Assembly: GCF_024347335.1 (NCBI RefSeq) | Contig: NZ_AP025463.1 | Span: 992,001-1,056,000, forward strand | DNA: 64,000 nucleotides | Direction of reading: 5' to 3' | From: Vibrio celticus | Lineage (GTDB): Bacteria; Pseudomonadota; Gammaproteobacteria; Enterobacterales; Vibrionaceae | Shown: positions 43,581-52,364 of the stretch, one piece after another | Layout: every line of letters begins with the position of its first letter | Numbering within the stretch: position 1 is the first letter of the stretch | The notes under the pieces: generated by a model | Told to the model about the DNA's origin: nothing | The model's database searches: none | The model's input: the letters and a program-made list of their open reading frames with translations, nothing else | Translations under genes and position numbers: made by a program

Positions 43581-44843
43581 ATGATTAATAGAGAGCGAAT
43601 AGAGGCGAACTATAACAACGCCAAATCTCAATTTGCCGAATTGGGCATAGATACTGAATCTGTGATGCGTCAATTGCATCAGATCCCTATTTCAATGCAC
43701 TGCTGGCAGGGCGACGATGTATCCGGGTTTGAAGATCCAGATGGTCAATTAACCGGCGGCATTCAAACAACGGGTAATCACCCAGGCAAAGCTAAAACGC
43801 CAGCCCAGCTTAGAGCCGATATTGATTATGCAATGAGTTTGATCCCAGGTGAGCTGCGCCTAAATCTGCACGCCATTTATTTAGAAAGCGATCAACCTGT
43901 AGAACGTGACCAAATTAAACCAGTCCATTTTGAAAACTGGGTGAAATGGGCGAAAGAGAAAGGTGTGGGTTTGGACTTCAACCCATCGTGTTTCTCTCAT
44001 GAGTTAAGCGCTGACAACCTCACACTGACTAACCCTGACGACAAAATTCGCAATTTCTGGATCGATCACTGCATTGCCAGTCGCAAAGTCTCTGAGTACT
44101 TCGGGAAAGAATTAGGTACACCCTCTGTTATGAACATCTGGATCCCCGATGGATATAAAGATATTCCAGCAGACCGTTTGGCTCCGCGTAAGAGATTGGC
44201 AGAGTCGTTAGACAAGATCATTGCGGAGCCGATTTCGACAGAGTTTCACAAAGACGCAGTGGAGTCGAAGCTATTTGGTATTGGCACTGAAGCTTATACT
44301 GCGGGATCAAATGAGTTTTATCTAGGGTACGCAGCGACTCGAAATGTATTGCTCTGCTTAGATGCTGGTCACTTTCACCCAACCGAAGTGGTGTCAGATA
44401 AAATTTCATCTGCTTCTCTCTATGTTGACGAATTATTGCTTCATGTAAGTAGACCGATTCGTTGGGACAGTGACCATGTCGTAATGTTGGACGATGAAAC
44501 ACAAGCCATTGCAAATGAAATCATCCGTCATGATCTGCTTGATCGCGTCAATATTGGCTTGGACTTTTTCGACGCATCAATCAATCGAATAGCAGCCTGG
44601 GTCATTGGTACTCGTAACATGCGCAAAGCCTTACTACGTGCACTGTTGGAGCCAACTACACAATTGAAAAAGTACGAGCTTGAAGGCGATTTTACGAGCC
44701 GACTAGCGCTACTAGAAGAGACAAAGTCATTACCGTGGACAGCGGTTTGGGATTACTACTGCATGGATAAAGAGGTGCCTGTAGGAGTGTCATGGCTGAG
44801 CCAAGTAAAAAGCTATGAGGAGGAGGTTTTACTTAAAAGGTAA
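43581..44843 (+). CDS. rhaA: L-rhamnose isomerase
   Basis: 420 residues, E. coli RhaA is 419. Signatures of the family: FSMHCWQGDD-like start (ISMHCWQGDDVSGFE), LDFNPSCFSH, WIPDGYKD, LDAGHFHPTE and the metal-binding RWDSDHVV. It interconverts L-rhamnose and L-rhamnulose. Complete; AGGGA ribosome site upstream. Confidence 0.95.
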   Translation: MINRERIEANYNNAKSQFAELGIDTESVMRQLHQIPISMHCWQGDDVSGFEDPDGQLTGGIQTTGNHPGKAKTPAQLRADIDYAMSLIPGELRLNLHAIYLESDQPVERDQIKPVHFENWVKWAKEKGVGLDFNPSCFSHELSADNLTLTNPDDKIRNFWIDHCIASRKVSEYFGKELGTPSVMNIWIPDGYKDIPADRLAPRKRLAESLDKIIAEPISTEFHKDAVESKLFGIGTEAYTAGSNEFYLGYAATRNVLLCLDAGHFHPTEVVSDKISSASLYVDELLLHVSRPIRWDSDHVVMLDDETQAIANEIIRHDLLDRVNIGLDFFDASINRIAAWVIGTRNMRKALLRALLEPTTQLKKYELEGDFTSRLALLEETKSLPWTAVWDYYCMDKEVPVGVSWLSQVKSYEEEVLLKR

Positions 44844-45004
44844 TAGCGATGAAATAGCTCATTGGACGGCATTTCTAGAAAAAGACAGTTCGTCAAAATA
44901 GAGCTTGTAACAAATATAACTCGCACCGGCAAACATACATATAAAAAATAGTCGGAAGGTCGGTGCTTTAGACGTGGAACATACTCGAAAAATGGAGTTT
45001 TAAA
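44844..45004. promoter_or_regulatory. Spacer before the rhamnose transporter genes
   Basis: 161 bp without a gene between rhaA and the binding-protein gene. It may hold an internal promoter. The long leader and ATGGAG-type site before 45005 are unremarkable. Confidence 0.35.
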
Positions 45005-46003
45005 ATGAACATCAAACGTATCCTACAAACAGCAATTTTAGCCGGTGGTTTAGTCGCGTCAGCCTATTCCATTGCAGATGATTTACGCATAGGTCTTGTG
45101 GTTAAAGCGCAAGGTATCGGTTTTTTTGAAGCGGCGCACGAAGGTGCTATGGAAGCTGTGAAAGAATTGGATGAATCAGTCAAGATTATCTACACAGGAC
45201 CAGTAACACCGACAGCAGAAGGGCAGATTGAGATTGTTAACTCACTGATTGCTCAGCGTGTTGATGCGATTGCAATCTCTGCAAACGACACTGATGCACT
45301 GGTCCCTATTCTTAAAAAAGCGCAACAGCGTGGTATCAAGGTTGTTTCATTTGACTCCGGTGTCGCTGAACCAGGGCGAGCGGTACACCTTAATCCGTCA
45401 AGTAACGCTCTCATCGGAAAAATCAATGTTGAGCTAGCAGCTGAAGCACTTGAAGCGACAAATAGTGATAAGGGTGACATCGCGATTTTAAGTGCTACGC
45501 CAACAGCGACCAACCAGAACATCTGGATTGAAGAGATGAAAAAGGTATTGCCAGACTTCCCGCAACTTAACCTTGTTGCAACGGTGTATGGTGATGACTT
45601 AGCGGATAAAAGTTACCGTGAAACAATGGGCCTTATCAAAACCTATCCAAACCTAAAAGCGATTGTTGCCCCTACCTCGGTTGGTATTGTTGCAGCGGCG
45701 CAAGCTGTGACGGATTCGGGCAAAAATGGTGAGATTTTTGTCACTGGTCTAGGTCTACCTTCTGAGTTAGCTGGCCATGTTAAATCAGGTGCAGTGAAGA
45801 GCTTTGCCATTTGGAATCCGATTGACCTTGGTTACGCCGCCACCATGATCTCGTACAACCTAGTAAAAGGTGATGCAACAAGTGCGGAAGTTGAAATGGG
45901 ACGCATGGGTGTAGCTCAGTTAGATGCCGAGGGCAATGCCGCAATGGCTGCACCGTTTATCTACAACCAGTCGAACGTGGACAAGTTTGCGAAAATTTTC
46001 TAA
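45005..46003 (+). CDS. rhaS: Rhamnose ABC transporter substrate-binding protein
   Basis: 332 residues. A Sec signal peptide (positively charged start, ILAGGLVASAYS, cleavage about ASA-Y or SIA-D) exports it to the periplasm. The rest is a ribose-binding-like (peripla_BP_4) protein: LRIGLVVKAQGIGFFEAAHEGAMEA, IAISANDTDAL, SFDSGV. In rhizobial naming it is RhaS of the RhaSTPQ transporter, not the E. coli regulator of that name. Ligand assigned by context. Confidence 0.88.
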   Translation: MNIKRILQTAILAGGLVASAYSIADDLRIGLVVKAQGIGFFEAAHEGAMEAVKELDESVKIIYTGPVTPTAEGQIEIVNSLIAQRVDAIAISANDTDALVPILKKAQQRGIKVVSFDSGVAEPGRAVHLNPSSNALIGKINVELAAEALEATNSDKGDIAILSATPTATNQNIWIEEMKKVLPDFPQLNLVATVYGDDLADKSYRETMGLIKTYPNLKAIVAPTSVGIVAAAQAVTDSGKNGEIFVTGLGLPSELAGHVKSGAVKSFAIWNPIDLGYAATMISYNLVKGDATSAEVEMGRMGVAQLDAEGNAAMAAPFIYNQSNVDKFAKIF

Positions 46004-46055
46004 CTCATAGAGATTTTTCTAACCAGCGTTTTTCCTAATTACTAGAAAGGTAAGT

Positions 46056-46118
46056 AAAGCATAGGCTTGGCAGGCCACACTCTATAGATACGAGGTACGG
46101 AGTGCCGGTCTATGCTTT
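46056..46118 (+). promoter_or_regulatory. Hairpin between binding-protein and ATPase genes
   Basis: AAAGCATAG (46056-46064) pairs with CTATGCTTT (46110-46118), and inner GGC/CACTC pairs with GAGTGCC. Such structures hold binding-protein mRNA above the rest of the operon. The ATG at 46112 is inside the stem, which supports the later ATPase start at 46136. Confidence 0.55.
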
Positions 46119-46135
46119 CGAACAAAGGCATAGTT

Positions 46136-47644
46136 ATGTCAGAAGTAAAACCAATCTTTTCGCTACGAAACATCAGCAAGCATTTCCCTGGTGTGAAAGC
46201 GCTCGACAATGTTCAGCTCGATTTATATCCAGGCCAAGTGACAGCTTTAGTCGGTGAAAATGGAGCTGGCAAGTCTACTTTAGTTAAAGTCATGACCGGC
46301 ATCCATCAGCCCACTGATGGAAAATTGATCCTCAATGGCCAAGAGGTAAAGTTAGATACCCCGGATGAAGCGCGCAAGCTGGGGATCACCGCCATCCACC
46401 AAGAGACAGTACTATTTGACGAACTCAGCGTCGCAGAAAACATCTTTGCGGGTCACTACATGACGCATTCGTCTGGCTCTCTAGATTGGAAGGGGATGGA
46501 AGCAGAATCAACGCGGATACTAAAAGAAATTGATGCTCCGTTGAACCCCCAAAAATTACTTAAAGAGTTGAGTATCGGACAAAGACACATGGTGGCTATT
46601 GCACGTGCACTGTCCTTTGAAGCCAGTGTGGTTATTTTAGATGAGCCCACCGCTGCTCTGTCTCACCGAGAAATTGAAGACTTTTATGGCATCGTTCGCC
46701 GCTTGCAGCAGAAAGGCTGCGCGATCATGTTTATCAGTCATAAGTTCGATGAAATTTATACCATAGCAGACAGGTTTACTGTGTTTAGAGATGGTTGCTA
46801 TGTCGATAATGGCTTGATTGCCAATGTAGAAGAGTCAGACCTTGTCGCTATGATGGTCGGCCGCACCATTGAAAATGCTTACCCTAAAGTCGATGCAGAA
46901 ATCGGCCCCAAAGTGGTTGATATCAAAAACTACAGCCACCCAACAGAATTTGATGACATCAGTTTTAATCTTCGTCAGGGAGAAATTCTTGGGTTTTATG
47001 GGCTCGTCGGAGCGGGCAGAACTGAACTGATGCAATCTCTTTTTGGCGTCACCAAAAACTCGTCGGGAAGCATAGAAATCGATGGAAAGGTAGTGTCGAT
47101 AAAATCGCCACAAGATGCGATTAAAGCTGGCATCGTTTACGTCCCTGAAGAACGTCAAAGCCAGGGAGCGGTGCTCGAGTTCCCTATTTATCAAAATATT
47201 GGTTTACCTCAACTCGACGCCGTTAATTCCAATGGATTTTTGAACGATGACAAAGAGTACGAACTCGCTGAACAATATGCGAAACGACTAAGAATTAAAG
47301 CACCAAATTGGCATGAAAAAGTAGAAAACTTGTCCGGCGGTAATCAGCAAAAAGTGGTGATCAGTAAATGGTTAGCGACACGCCCTAAGATCATTATTTT
47401 GGATGAGCCAACCAAGGGCATTGATATTGGTTCGAAGGCTGCTGTCCATGAGTTCATGTCTGAGCTAACTGGTGCAGGACTGGCCGTGATCATGGTGTCG
47501 TCAGAATTGCCGGAAGTAATGGGTATGGCTGACCGAATTATTGTGATGCGTGAGGGATTACAAGTGCAAGAATTTGCACGAAATGACTTTACAGCAGAAA
47601 GGCTTGTGAGCGCCGCAACTGGCGTTACGGGAGGCGTACAATGA
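46136..47644 (+). CDS. rhaT: Rhamnose ABC transporter ATPase (double domain)
   Basis: About 502 residues, two ABC domains as in RbsA/XylG. First half: Walker A GENGAGKST, signature LSIGQRHMVAIA, Walker B VVILDEPTAAL. Second half: degenerate Walker A (GLVGAGRTELMQ), LSGGNQQKVVISK and IIILDEPTKGID. It powers uptake with the permeases that follow. Start 46136 (before MSEVKPIFSL) is preferred to 46112. It overlaps rhaP by 4 bp. Confidence 0.9.
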   Translation: MSEVKPIFSLRNISKHFPGVKALDNVQLDLYPGQVTALVGENGAGKSTLVKVMTGIHQPTDGKLILNGQEVKLDTPDEARKLGITAIHQETVLFDELSVAENIFAGHYMTHSSGSLDWKGMEAESTRILKEIDAPLNPQKLLKELSIGQRHMVAIARALSFEASVVILDEPTAALSHREIEDFYGIVRRLQQKGCAIMFISHKFDEIYTIADRFTVFRDGCYVDNGLIANVEESDLVAMMVGRTIENAYPKVDAEIGPKVVDIKNYSHPTEFDDISFNLRQGEILGFYGLVGAGRTELMQSLFGVTKNSSGSIEIDGKVVSIKSPQDAIKAGIVYVPEERQSQGAVLEFPIYQNIGLPQLDAVNSNGFLNDDKEYELAEQYAKRLRIKAPNWHEKVENLSGGNQQKVVISKWLATRPKIIILDEPTKGIDIGSKAAVHEFMSELTGAGLAVIMVSSELPEVMGMADRIIVMREGLQVQEFARNDFTAERLVSAATGVTGGVQ

Positions 47645-48624
47645 AAGACCTATTAAAAAATAGAGAGGCACAATTGGCGGTCGTAGTGGTTGCCTTATTG
47701 TTCATGATTGGGCTCATCATACCGGAGTTTTTGGGGTTCAATAATTTGCTGGGCGTCTACAACGACACCTCTATTCTGATTATTTTAGCATTAGGGCAGA
47801 TGCTGGTGATTATCACTCGTTGTATCGATTTGTCAGTGGCAGCCAATGTGGCTTTAACGGGCATGGTAGTGGCGACGATTAATAGTGTTTACCCAGACTT
47901 TCCAGTGCCTGTCATTATCTTGATTGGTGCAGCCTTGGGAACCGTGCTGGGCATGATTAATGGCTTACTGGTTTGGAAAATGGGGATCCCAGCGATAGTA
48001 GTGACTTTGGGTACGATGAGTATTTATCGAGGCGCTGTGTTCCTGATAAGTGAAGGTGCGTGGATCAATGCGCACCAGATGAGTGAGACCTTCCTAAAAA
48101 TTCCTCGAACAGAAATTCTGGGTCTGCCTCTGCTTGGCTGGGCATCCATCATCGCCATCGCGATTATGTATTACTTCACGAAGCATCGCCAGCTTGGACG
48201 AAAAATCTATGCTGCGGGCAACAGCCCAACTGCTGCCTACTACATTGGCGTCGATGTGGGTAAGAAGCAGTTTATCGCGTTCACAATTTCGGGTTTGTGC
48301 GCAGGCGTTGCAAGCTACCTTTGGATTTCTCGTTATGCCGTCGCTTACGTCGACATTGCCAATGGCTTTGAGTTGCAGGTTATCGCGGCTTGCGTTATCG
48401 GTGGGGTAAGTATTGCAGGAGGTACAGGTACGGTTATTGGGTGTGTGCTCGGTGCGCTCTTCCTTGGGATCATCAACAATGCGCTACCTGTCATTGGTGT
48501 GTCTCCCTTCTGGCAAATGGCTATCTCTGGCGCTGTGATCATAATCGCTGTCGTTGCTAACTCTCGTTCCGAAAGAAAGTTAGGTCGAATTATATTGCGT
48601 AAAGCTGTACAGGAGGCGTCGTAA
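47641..48624 (+). CDS. rhaP: Rhamnose ABC transporter permease
   Basis: 327 residues, hydrophobic, eight or more membrane helices, BPD_transp_2 family. Landmarks: GQMLVIITRCIDLSVAANVALTGM, GIPAIVVTLGTMSIYRG, IYAAGNSPTAAYYIGVDV and GGVSIAGGTGTVIGCVLGA, all typical of ribose-type permeases. It forms a heterodimer with the next gene product, whose ATG overlaps its stop. Confidence 0.9.
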   Translation: MKDLLKNREAQLAVVVVALLFMIGLIIPEFLGFNNLLGVYNDTSILIILALGQMLVIITRCIDLSVAANVALTGMVVATINSVYPDFPVPVIILIGAALGTVLGMINGLLVWKMGIPAIVVTLGTMSIYRGAVFLISEGAWINAHQMSETFLKIPRTEILGLPLLGWASIIAIAIMYYFTKHRQLGRKIYAAGNSPTAAYYIGVDVGKKQFIAFTISGLCAGVASYLWISRYAVAYVDIANGFELQVIAACVIGGVSIAGGTGTVIGCVLGALFLGIINNALPVIGVSPFWQMAISGAVIIIAVVANSRSERKLGRIILRKAVQEAS

Positions 48625-49643
48625 TGAACACAAGGATGTCAAAAATGGAAAGTATTAATAACCAACCCGTCAATAATCGGGGTGAAAACAATAAAGCATT
48701 ACCTAGATGGCTGTTTTCTTGGGAGTCGTTTCTCTTTGCTACGGTAGTGTGTGTATTTATTATTAATAGCTTTGCATCACCGTATTTTCTAGACCCTTGG
48801 TCGTTATCTGATGCAACCTTCAATTTCTCTGAGAAGGCGATCATCGCATTGCCGTTGGCTTTGGTCATTATTGTTCGAGAAATCGATATTTCTGTTGCGT
48901 CAATTATTGCCTTAAGTTCAACAGCAATGGGATTTGTTGCCGAAGCGGGAGCAGGCATTTTGCCTATTTGCTTAGCGGGAATGCTTGTGGGTGTTCTATG
49001 CGGCTTATTTAATGGACTGTTGGTCACACGATTAAACATACCTTCCATTGTGGTGACGATAGGCACAATGAGCCTATTCAGAGGTATTACTTACATATTG
49101 CTTGGTGATCAGGCCCTTAAAAACTATCCAGAATCTTTTGCTTATTTTGGACAAGGGTATGTTGTCTGGGTATTGGGTTTTGAATTTGTCTGTTTCTTGA
49201 TTTTAGCTGTCGTGTTTTATGTTTTGTTGCAACGAACCAACTTTGGCCGCAGAACCTACGCTATCGGCAACAATCCGACCGCGGCGTTTTATTCTGGAAT
49301 CAATGTTGCTCGACACAAACTGATTTTATTTACCCTTGTAGGGCTGTTCTGCGGTATTGCCTCAATCATGCTCACGTCTCGCTTAGGCAGTACCAGACCA
49401 ACCATCGCTTTAGGCTGGGAACTTAATATCATCACTATGGTGGTGTTAGGCGGTGTGAGCATATTAGGCGGGTCGGGCACGATCATCGGTGTAGTGATGT
49501 CTGTTTTTCTCATGGGATTGGTAACCGTTGGTTTGGGGCTGTTAAACGTCCCAGGAATTGTGATGTCCATCATTATCGGCGTCATGTTGATCAGCGTTAT
49601 CGCGCTACCAAAAATCATTAACTTATTGAAAAAAAATAAGTAA
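48624..49643 (+). CDS. rhaQ: Rhamnose ABC transporter permease, second subunit
   Basis: 339 residues, paralogous to RhaP: LALVIIVREIDISVASIIALSSTAMG, IPSIVVTIGTMSLFRGITY, YAIGNNPTAAFYSGINV, VLGGVSILGGSGTIIG. A polar 30-residue N-terminal extension precedes the first helix. Completes the RhaSTPQ system. Confidence 0.9.
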   Translation: MNTRMSKMESINNQPVNNRGENNKALPRWLFSWESFLFATVVCVFIINSFASPYFLDPWSLSDATFNFSEKAIIALPLALVIIVREIDISVASIIALSSTAMGFVAEAGAGILPICLAGMLVGVLCGLFNGLLVTRLNIPSIVVTIGTMSLFRGITYILLGDQALKNYPESFAYFGQGYVVWVLGFEFVCFLILAVVFYVLLQRTNFGRRTYAIGNNPTAAFYSGINVARHKLILFTLVGLFCGIASIMLTSRLGSTRPTIALGWELNIITMVVLGGVSILGGSGTIIGVVMSVFLMGLVTVGLGLLNVPGIVMSIIIGVMLISVIALPKIINLLKKNK

Positions 49644-49653
49644 GGAGATGACT

Positions 49654-49980
49654 ATGAGTGAGGGAATCATCAGAAAAGCGTTCAAAATGTCTGTTTATAA
49701 AGATTGCCATCAAATCTATAAGCAAAGGCACGATGAAATATGGCCTGAATTGGCGTCGGTTTTAAAAGAAGCAGGCGCGCGACATTACTCAATATTTTTG
49801 GACGAAGAGAGCTCGACGCTTTTTGCTTACGTCGAAATTGAAAGTGAACAGCGTTGGGCACAGGTATCGAAAACACCCGAGTGCCAAAAGTGGTGGTTAT
49901 TCATGAAAGACATCATGGAAACCAACGCTGACAACTCCCCTAAATCTAGCGAATTAGCTCAGGTCTTTTACTTAGCCTAA
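49654..49980 (+). CDS. rhaM: L-rhamnose mutarotase
   Basis: 108 residues, the size of E. coli RhaM (104). Family landmarks: KMSVYKDCHQIYKQRHDEIWPEL with the key His, YSIFLDEESSTLFAYVEIE and WWLFMKDIME. It speeds alpha/beta anomer exchange of L-rhamnose so that transporter and isomerase are fed. I chose the second ATG (49654): AAGGAG directly abuts the first ATG but lies 6 bases before the second. Confidence 0.92.
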   Translation: MSEGIIRKAFKMSVYKDCHQIYKQRHDEIWPELASVLKEAGARHYSIFLDEESSTLFAYVEIESEQRWAQVSKTPECQKWWLFMKDIMETNADNSPKSSELAQVFYLA

Positions 49981-50015
49981 TTCAGTTTTCCGTTTTCTAA
50001 ATTTTGGACAATACA

Positions 50016-50840
50016 ATGAGACACATAGAGCTAAATGAATTGGTAATTAAAGAAATCGCAAAAGTGACGGAAGTCGGTACCTACCTGTGGCAAAGAGAGT
50101 GGGCTGAACGCAATGGTGGCAACATTTCTGTAGATCTTACTGAAGTCTTTGGTGACGCCCCTGAGGATCTTACCGCGTTTCCCCATTGTTCGCTCCAATC
50201 TGTAGGAGAGTTTTCATTTCCTAAAGAGAGTGCGGGTCATATCTTTTTTGTAAAAGGTACAGGTGAGCGCATTCGCGAGCTTACCACGCCTCACGACGCA
50301 GGTTGTGTGTTACGTATAGACGATGAAGCGAAAGGGTATCATTTGCTTTGGGGGGGACGTGGTCAGCCAGATTACTCACCAACCAGTGAATTTATTTCTC
50401 ACGTCGAAATCATCATCGCAAAGCAAAAACAGGGCTCTTCTGATCGATGTGTTGTACACACGCATCCGCTCGAATTAATCATGTTATCGCATCACCCAGA
50501 CTATGTGCACAGTGATCAAGCTTATACCCAAGCGTGTTGGCAAATGCTGCCGGAAGTCCGTGCTTTCGTTCCCCGGGGGATTGGTGTTGTGCCTTACTGC
50601 ATGCCTGGTAGTCAGCAAATAGCAGATGGTACTCGTGAAAAGCTCATGCACGCAGATGTAGCAGTGTGGGAAAAACATGGCGCGGTTGCAACGGGACGCG
50701 ATGCTTTGGAAGCCTTTGATTATATTGATGTTGCCAACAAAGGTGCAAAACTGTTTTTGGGCTGTTTGGCAAGCGGTTTCATTCCTCAAGGAGTGAGCGA
50801 AAAGGATATGCAAGATCTTAAAGAAACGTTTAATTTATAG
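50016..50840 (+). CDS. rhaD: Rhamnulose-1-phosphate aldolase
   Basis: 274 residues with the start at 50016, exactly the E. coli RhaD length. A class II zinc aldolase with RNGGNISVDL, VVHTHPLELIMLSHH (zinc His pair) and WEKHGAVATGRDALEAFD (third His and Glu region). It splits rhamnulose-1-phosphate into dihydroxyacetone phosphate and L-lactaldehyde, the branch metabolite of this window. 11 bp before fucO. Confidence 0.93.
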   Translation: MRHIELNELVIKEIAKVTEVGTYLWQREWAERNGGNISVDLTEVFGDAPEDLTAFPHCSLQSVGEFSFPKESAGHIFFVKGTGERIRELTTPHDAGCVLRIDDEAKGYHLLWGGRGQPDYSPTSEFISHVEIIIAKQKQGSSDRCVVHTHPLELIMLSHHPDYVHSDQAYTQACWQMLPEVRAFVPRGIGVVPYCMPGSQQIADGTREKLMHADVAVWEKHGAVATGRDALEAFDYIDVANKGAKLFLGCLASGFIPQGVSEKDMQDLKETFNL

Positions 50841-50851
50841 GAGTATTAACT

Positions 50852-52003
50852 ATGGTATTTGCATTAAATTTACCCCGCCTTAGCTTCACAGGGGCAGGAG
50901 CCATCACGGATGCAGTTCAAGTTCTCAGTGAGCAAAAGTTAACCAAGCTGATGTTGGTCACTGATAATAATTTGGTTGAATTAGGCGTGCTTGATGGCCT
51001 GTTTGAAGAACTCAAAACCCAATCGCTGGACTATGTGCTGTTTGATAAGGTGACACCCAACCCAACTGCCAGTTTGGTACGAGAAGGGCATAAAGTGTAC
51101 TTAGAGCAGGGGTGTGATGGCTTTATTGCCGTCGGGGGTGGCAGTCCAATGGATTGCTGTAAAGCAATCAGAGCGATGGTTGCCAATCCAGGCAAAGACA
51201 TTTGTGATTTTGATGGTGTTGGAAAGGTACTAAGAGATGGTGCTTATTTTGTCGCCATCAATACCACGGCGGGCACGGCGGCTGAGATGACCTCTAATTC
51301 GGTCATCACCGATGAAGATAGAAAAGTGAAAATGGTGATCATCGATTCACATCAAATTCCAGATATTGCGGTCAATGATGCAAATCTAATGGTCGGGTTA
51401 CCCGCTCATGTTACTGCTGCAACCGGTATGGATGCGCTGACGCACGCTATTGAAGCGTATACGACAGTCGGTGCGCATACGCTAACGAATCCAACAGCGC
51501 TTGAAGCGATAAAGATCATCACTCAGTGGTTACCTATAGCTGTTGAAGATGGTAACAATATCGAGGCGAGAGAGCAGCTAGCTTGTGGTCAGTTCTTGGC
51601 TGGGATGGCGTTTAATAGCGCAGGCTTAGGATTGGTTCATGCTATGGCGCATCAGCCTGGTGCGACGCACGATTTGCCTCACGGTGTATGCAATGCAATA
51701 TTACTGCCTTACATCTGTGAGTATAACGCAGCGTATGTTCCTGAGCGTTTCAAAACCATTGCCGAAGCGATGGTGGGGACGTCACTGGATATGAGTGATA
51801 TAGATGGCGCCGAATTGGCTATTCGACTTATCCGAGATTTATCGGAGAGAGTAAAAATCCCTTCTGGGTTTAGTCATTTGGGAATTAAAAATGCTGACAT
51901 TAGCGGATGGATAGATAAAGCGATGGCCGATCCCTGTATTGGAGGTAACCCTCATCAGCCGACACCTAAAGAAGTCGAAGAGCTGTATATGGCAGCGATG
52001 TAA
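50852..52003 (+). CDS. fucO: Lactaldehyde reductase (1,2-propanediol oxidoreductase)
   Basis: 383 residues, as E. coli FucO (382). Iron-type alcohol dehydrogenase: GGGSPMDCCKAIRAM for NAD, and metal ligands in TGMDALTHAIEAY and HAMAHQPGATHDLPHGVCNAIL. It reduces L-lactaldehyde to L-1,2-propanediol with NADH under anaerobic conditions, giving the substrate of the glycyl radical dehydratase at 37477. Last gene of the rha run, with a terminator at 52083. Confidence 0.92.
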   Translation: MVFALNLPRLSFTGAGAITDAVQVLSEQKLTKLMLVTDNNLVELGVLDGLFEELKTQSLDYVLFDKVTPNPTASLVREGHKVYLEQGCDGFIAVGGGSPMDCCKAIRAMVANPGKDICDFDGVGKVLRDGAYFVAINTTAGTAAEMTSNSVITDEDRKVKMVIIDSHQIPDIAVNDANLMVGLPAHVTAATGMDALTHAIEAYTTVGAHTLTNPTALEAIKIITQWLPIAVEDGNNIEAREQLACGQFLAGMAFNSAGLGLVHAMAHQPGATHDLPHGVCNAILLPYICEYNAAYVPERFKTIAEAMVGTSLDMSDIDGAELAIRLIRDLSERVKIPSGFSHLGIKNADISGWIDKAMADPCIGGNPHQPTPKEVEELYMAAM

Positions 52004-52082
52004 TCAAACCGTTATTTAGGTTGCTTCTCTGGGTTCACGACCCATCAATACTACCTGATGGTCTCTCTGACTAAACTCACTC

Positions 52083-52112
52083 AAAAGCTCGCTCCTATGC
52101 GGGCTTTTTGTT
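52083..52112 (+). terminator. Rho-independent terminator after fucO
   Basis: AAAAGCTCGC, loop TCCTAT, GCGGGCTTTTT: a 9-bp stem with one G-T pair and a T-run. Confidence 0.75.
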
Positions 52113-52248
52113 GTCTGTTATGCGTCCTTTTTGTTGCGAATATGTGATCTTTAGGGTGGCTTTCTTGATGAAATTGCCCTCAAATTCCAAAAGTAAGGTG
52201 GTTTTTTAAAGGTTTGAAAGCACGGAGATGCTTATTATCAAATCAATC

Positions 52249-52265
52249 GTTAACTAACTGTTAAC
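52249..52265 (+). promoter_or_regulatory. ArcA-like repeat before lldD
   Basis: GTTAACTAACTGTTAAC has two GTTAA units 11 bp apart, the spacing of ArcA direct repeats. ArcA represses lldPRD in E. coli under low oxygen. The site lies about 100 bp before lldD. Confidence 0.5.
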
Positions 52266-52364
52266 ATCTTGATGGGTAGGGTTGATAAATATACAGACGC
52301 TACCAGTGAGCATTTGCCTTAATTAAGCGATGTTAACCCTACTTACTTTGGGAAATATACAAAC

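Larger units (their letters stand above)
52004..52364. other. Intergenic region between fucO and lldD
   Basis: No gene. Contains the fucO terminator (52083-52112) and an ArcA-like repeat (52249-52265), with another GTTAAC at about 52331. A new promoter for lldD is likely. Confidence 0.55.

Noticed and set aside
46112..46135. Earlier start of the transporter ATPase at 46112
   Set aside because: That ATG is inside the 3' arm of a strong hairpin and the extra eight residues do not resemble the family start.
50852..52003. FucO and the pduQ product as one duplicated gene
   Set aside because: They share family motifs only; sequence and context differ, so they are separate enzymes of the same fold.
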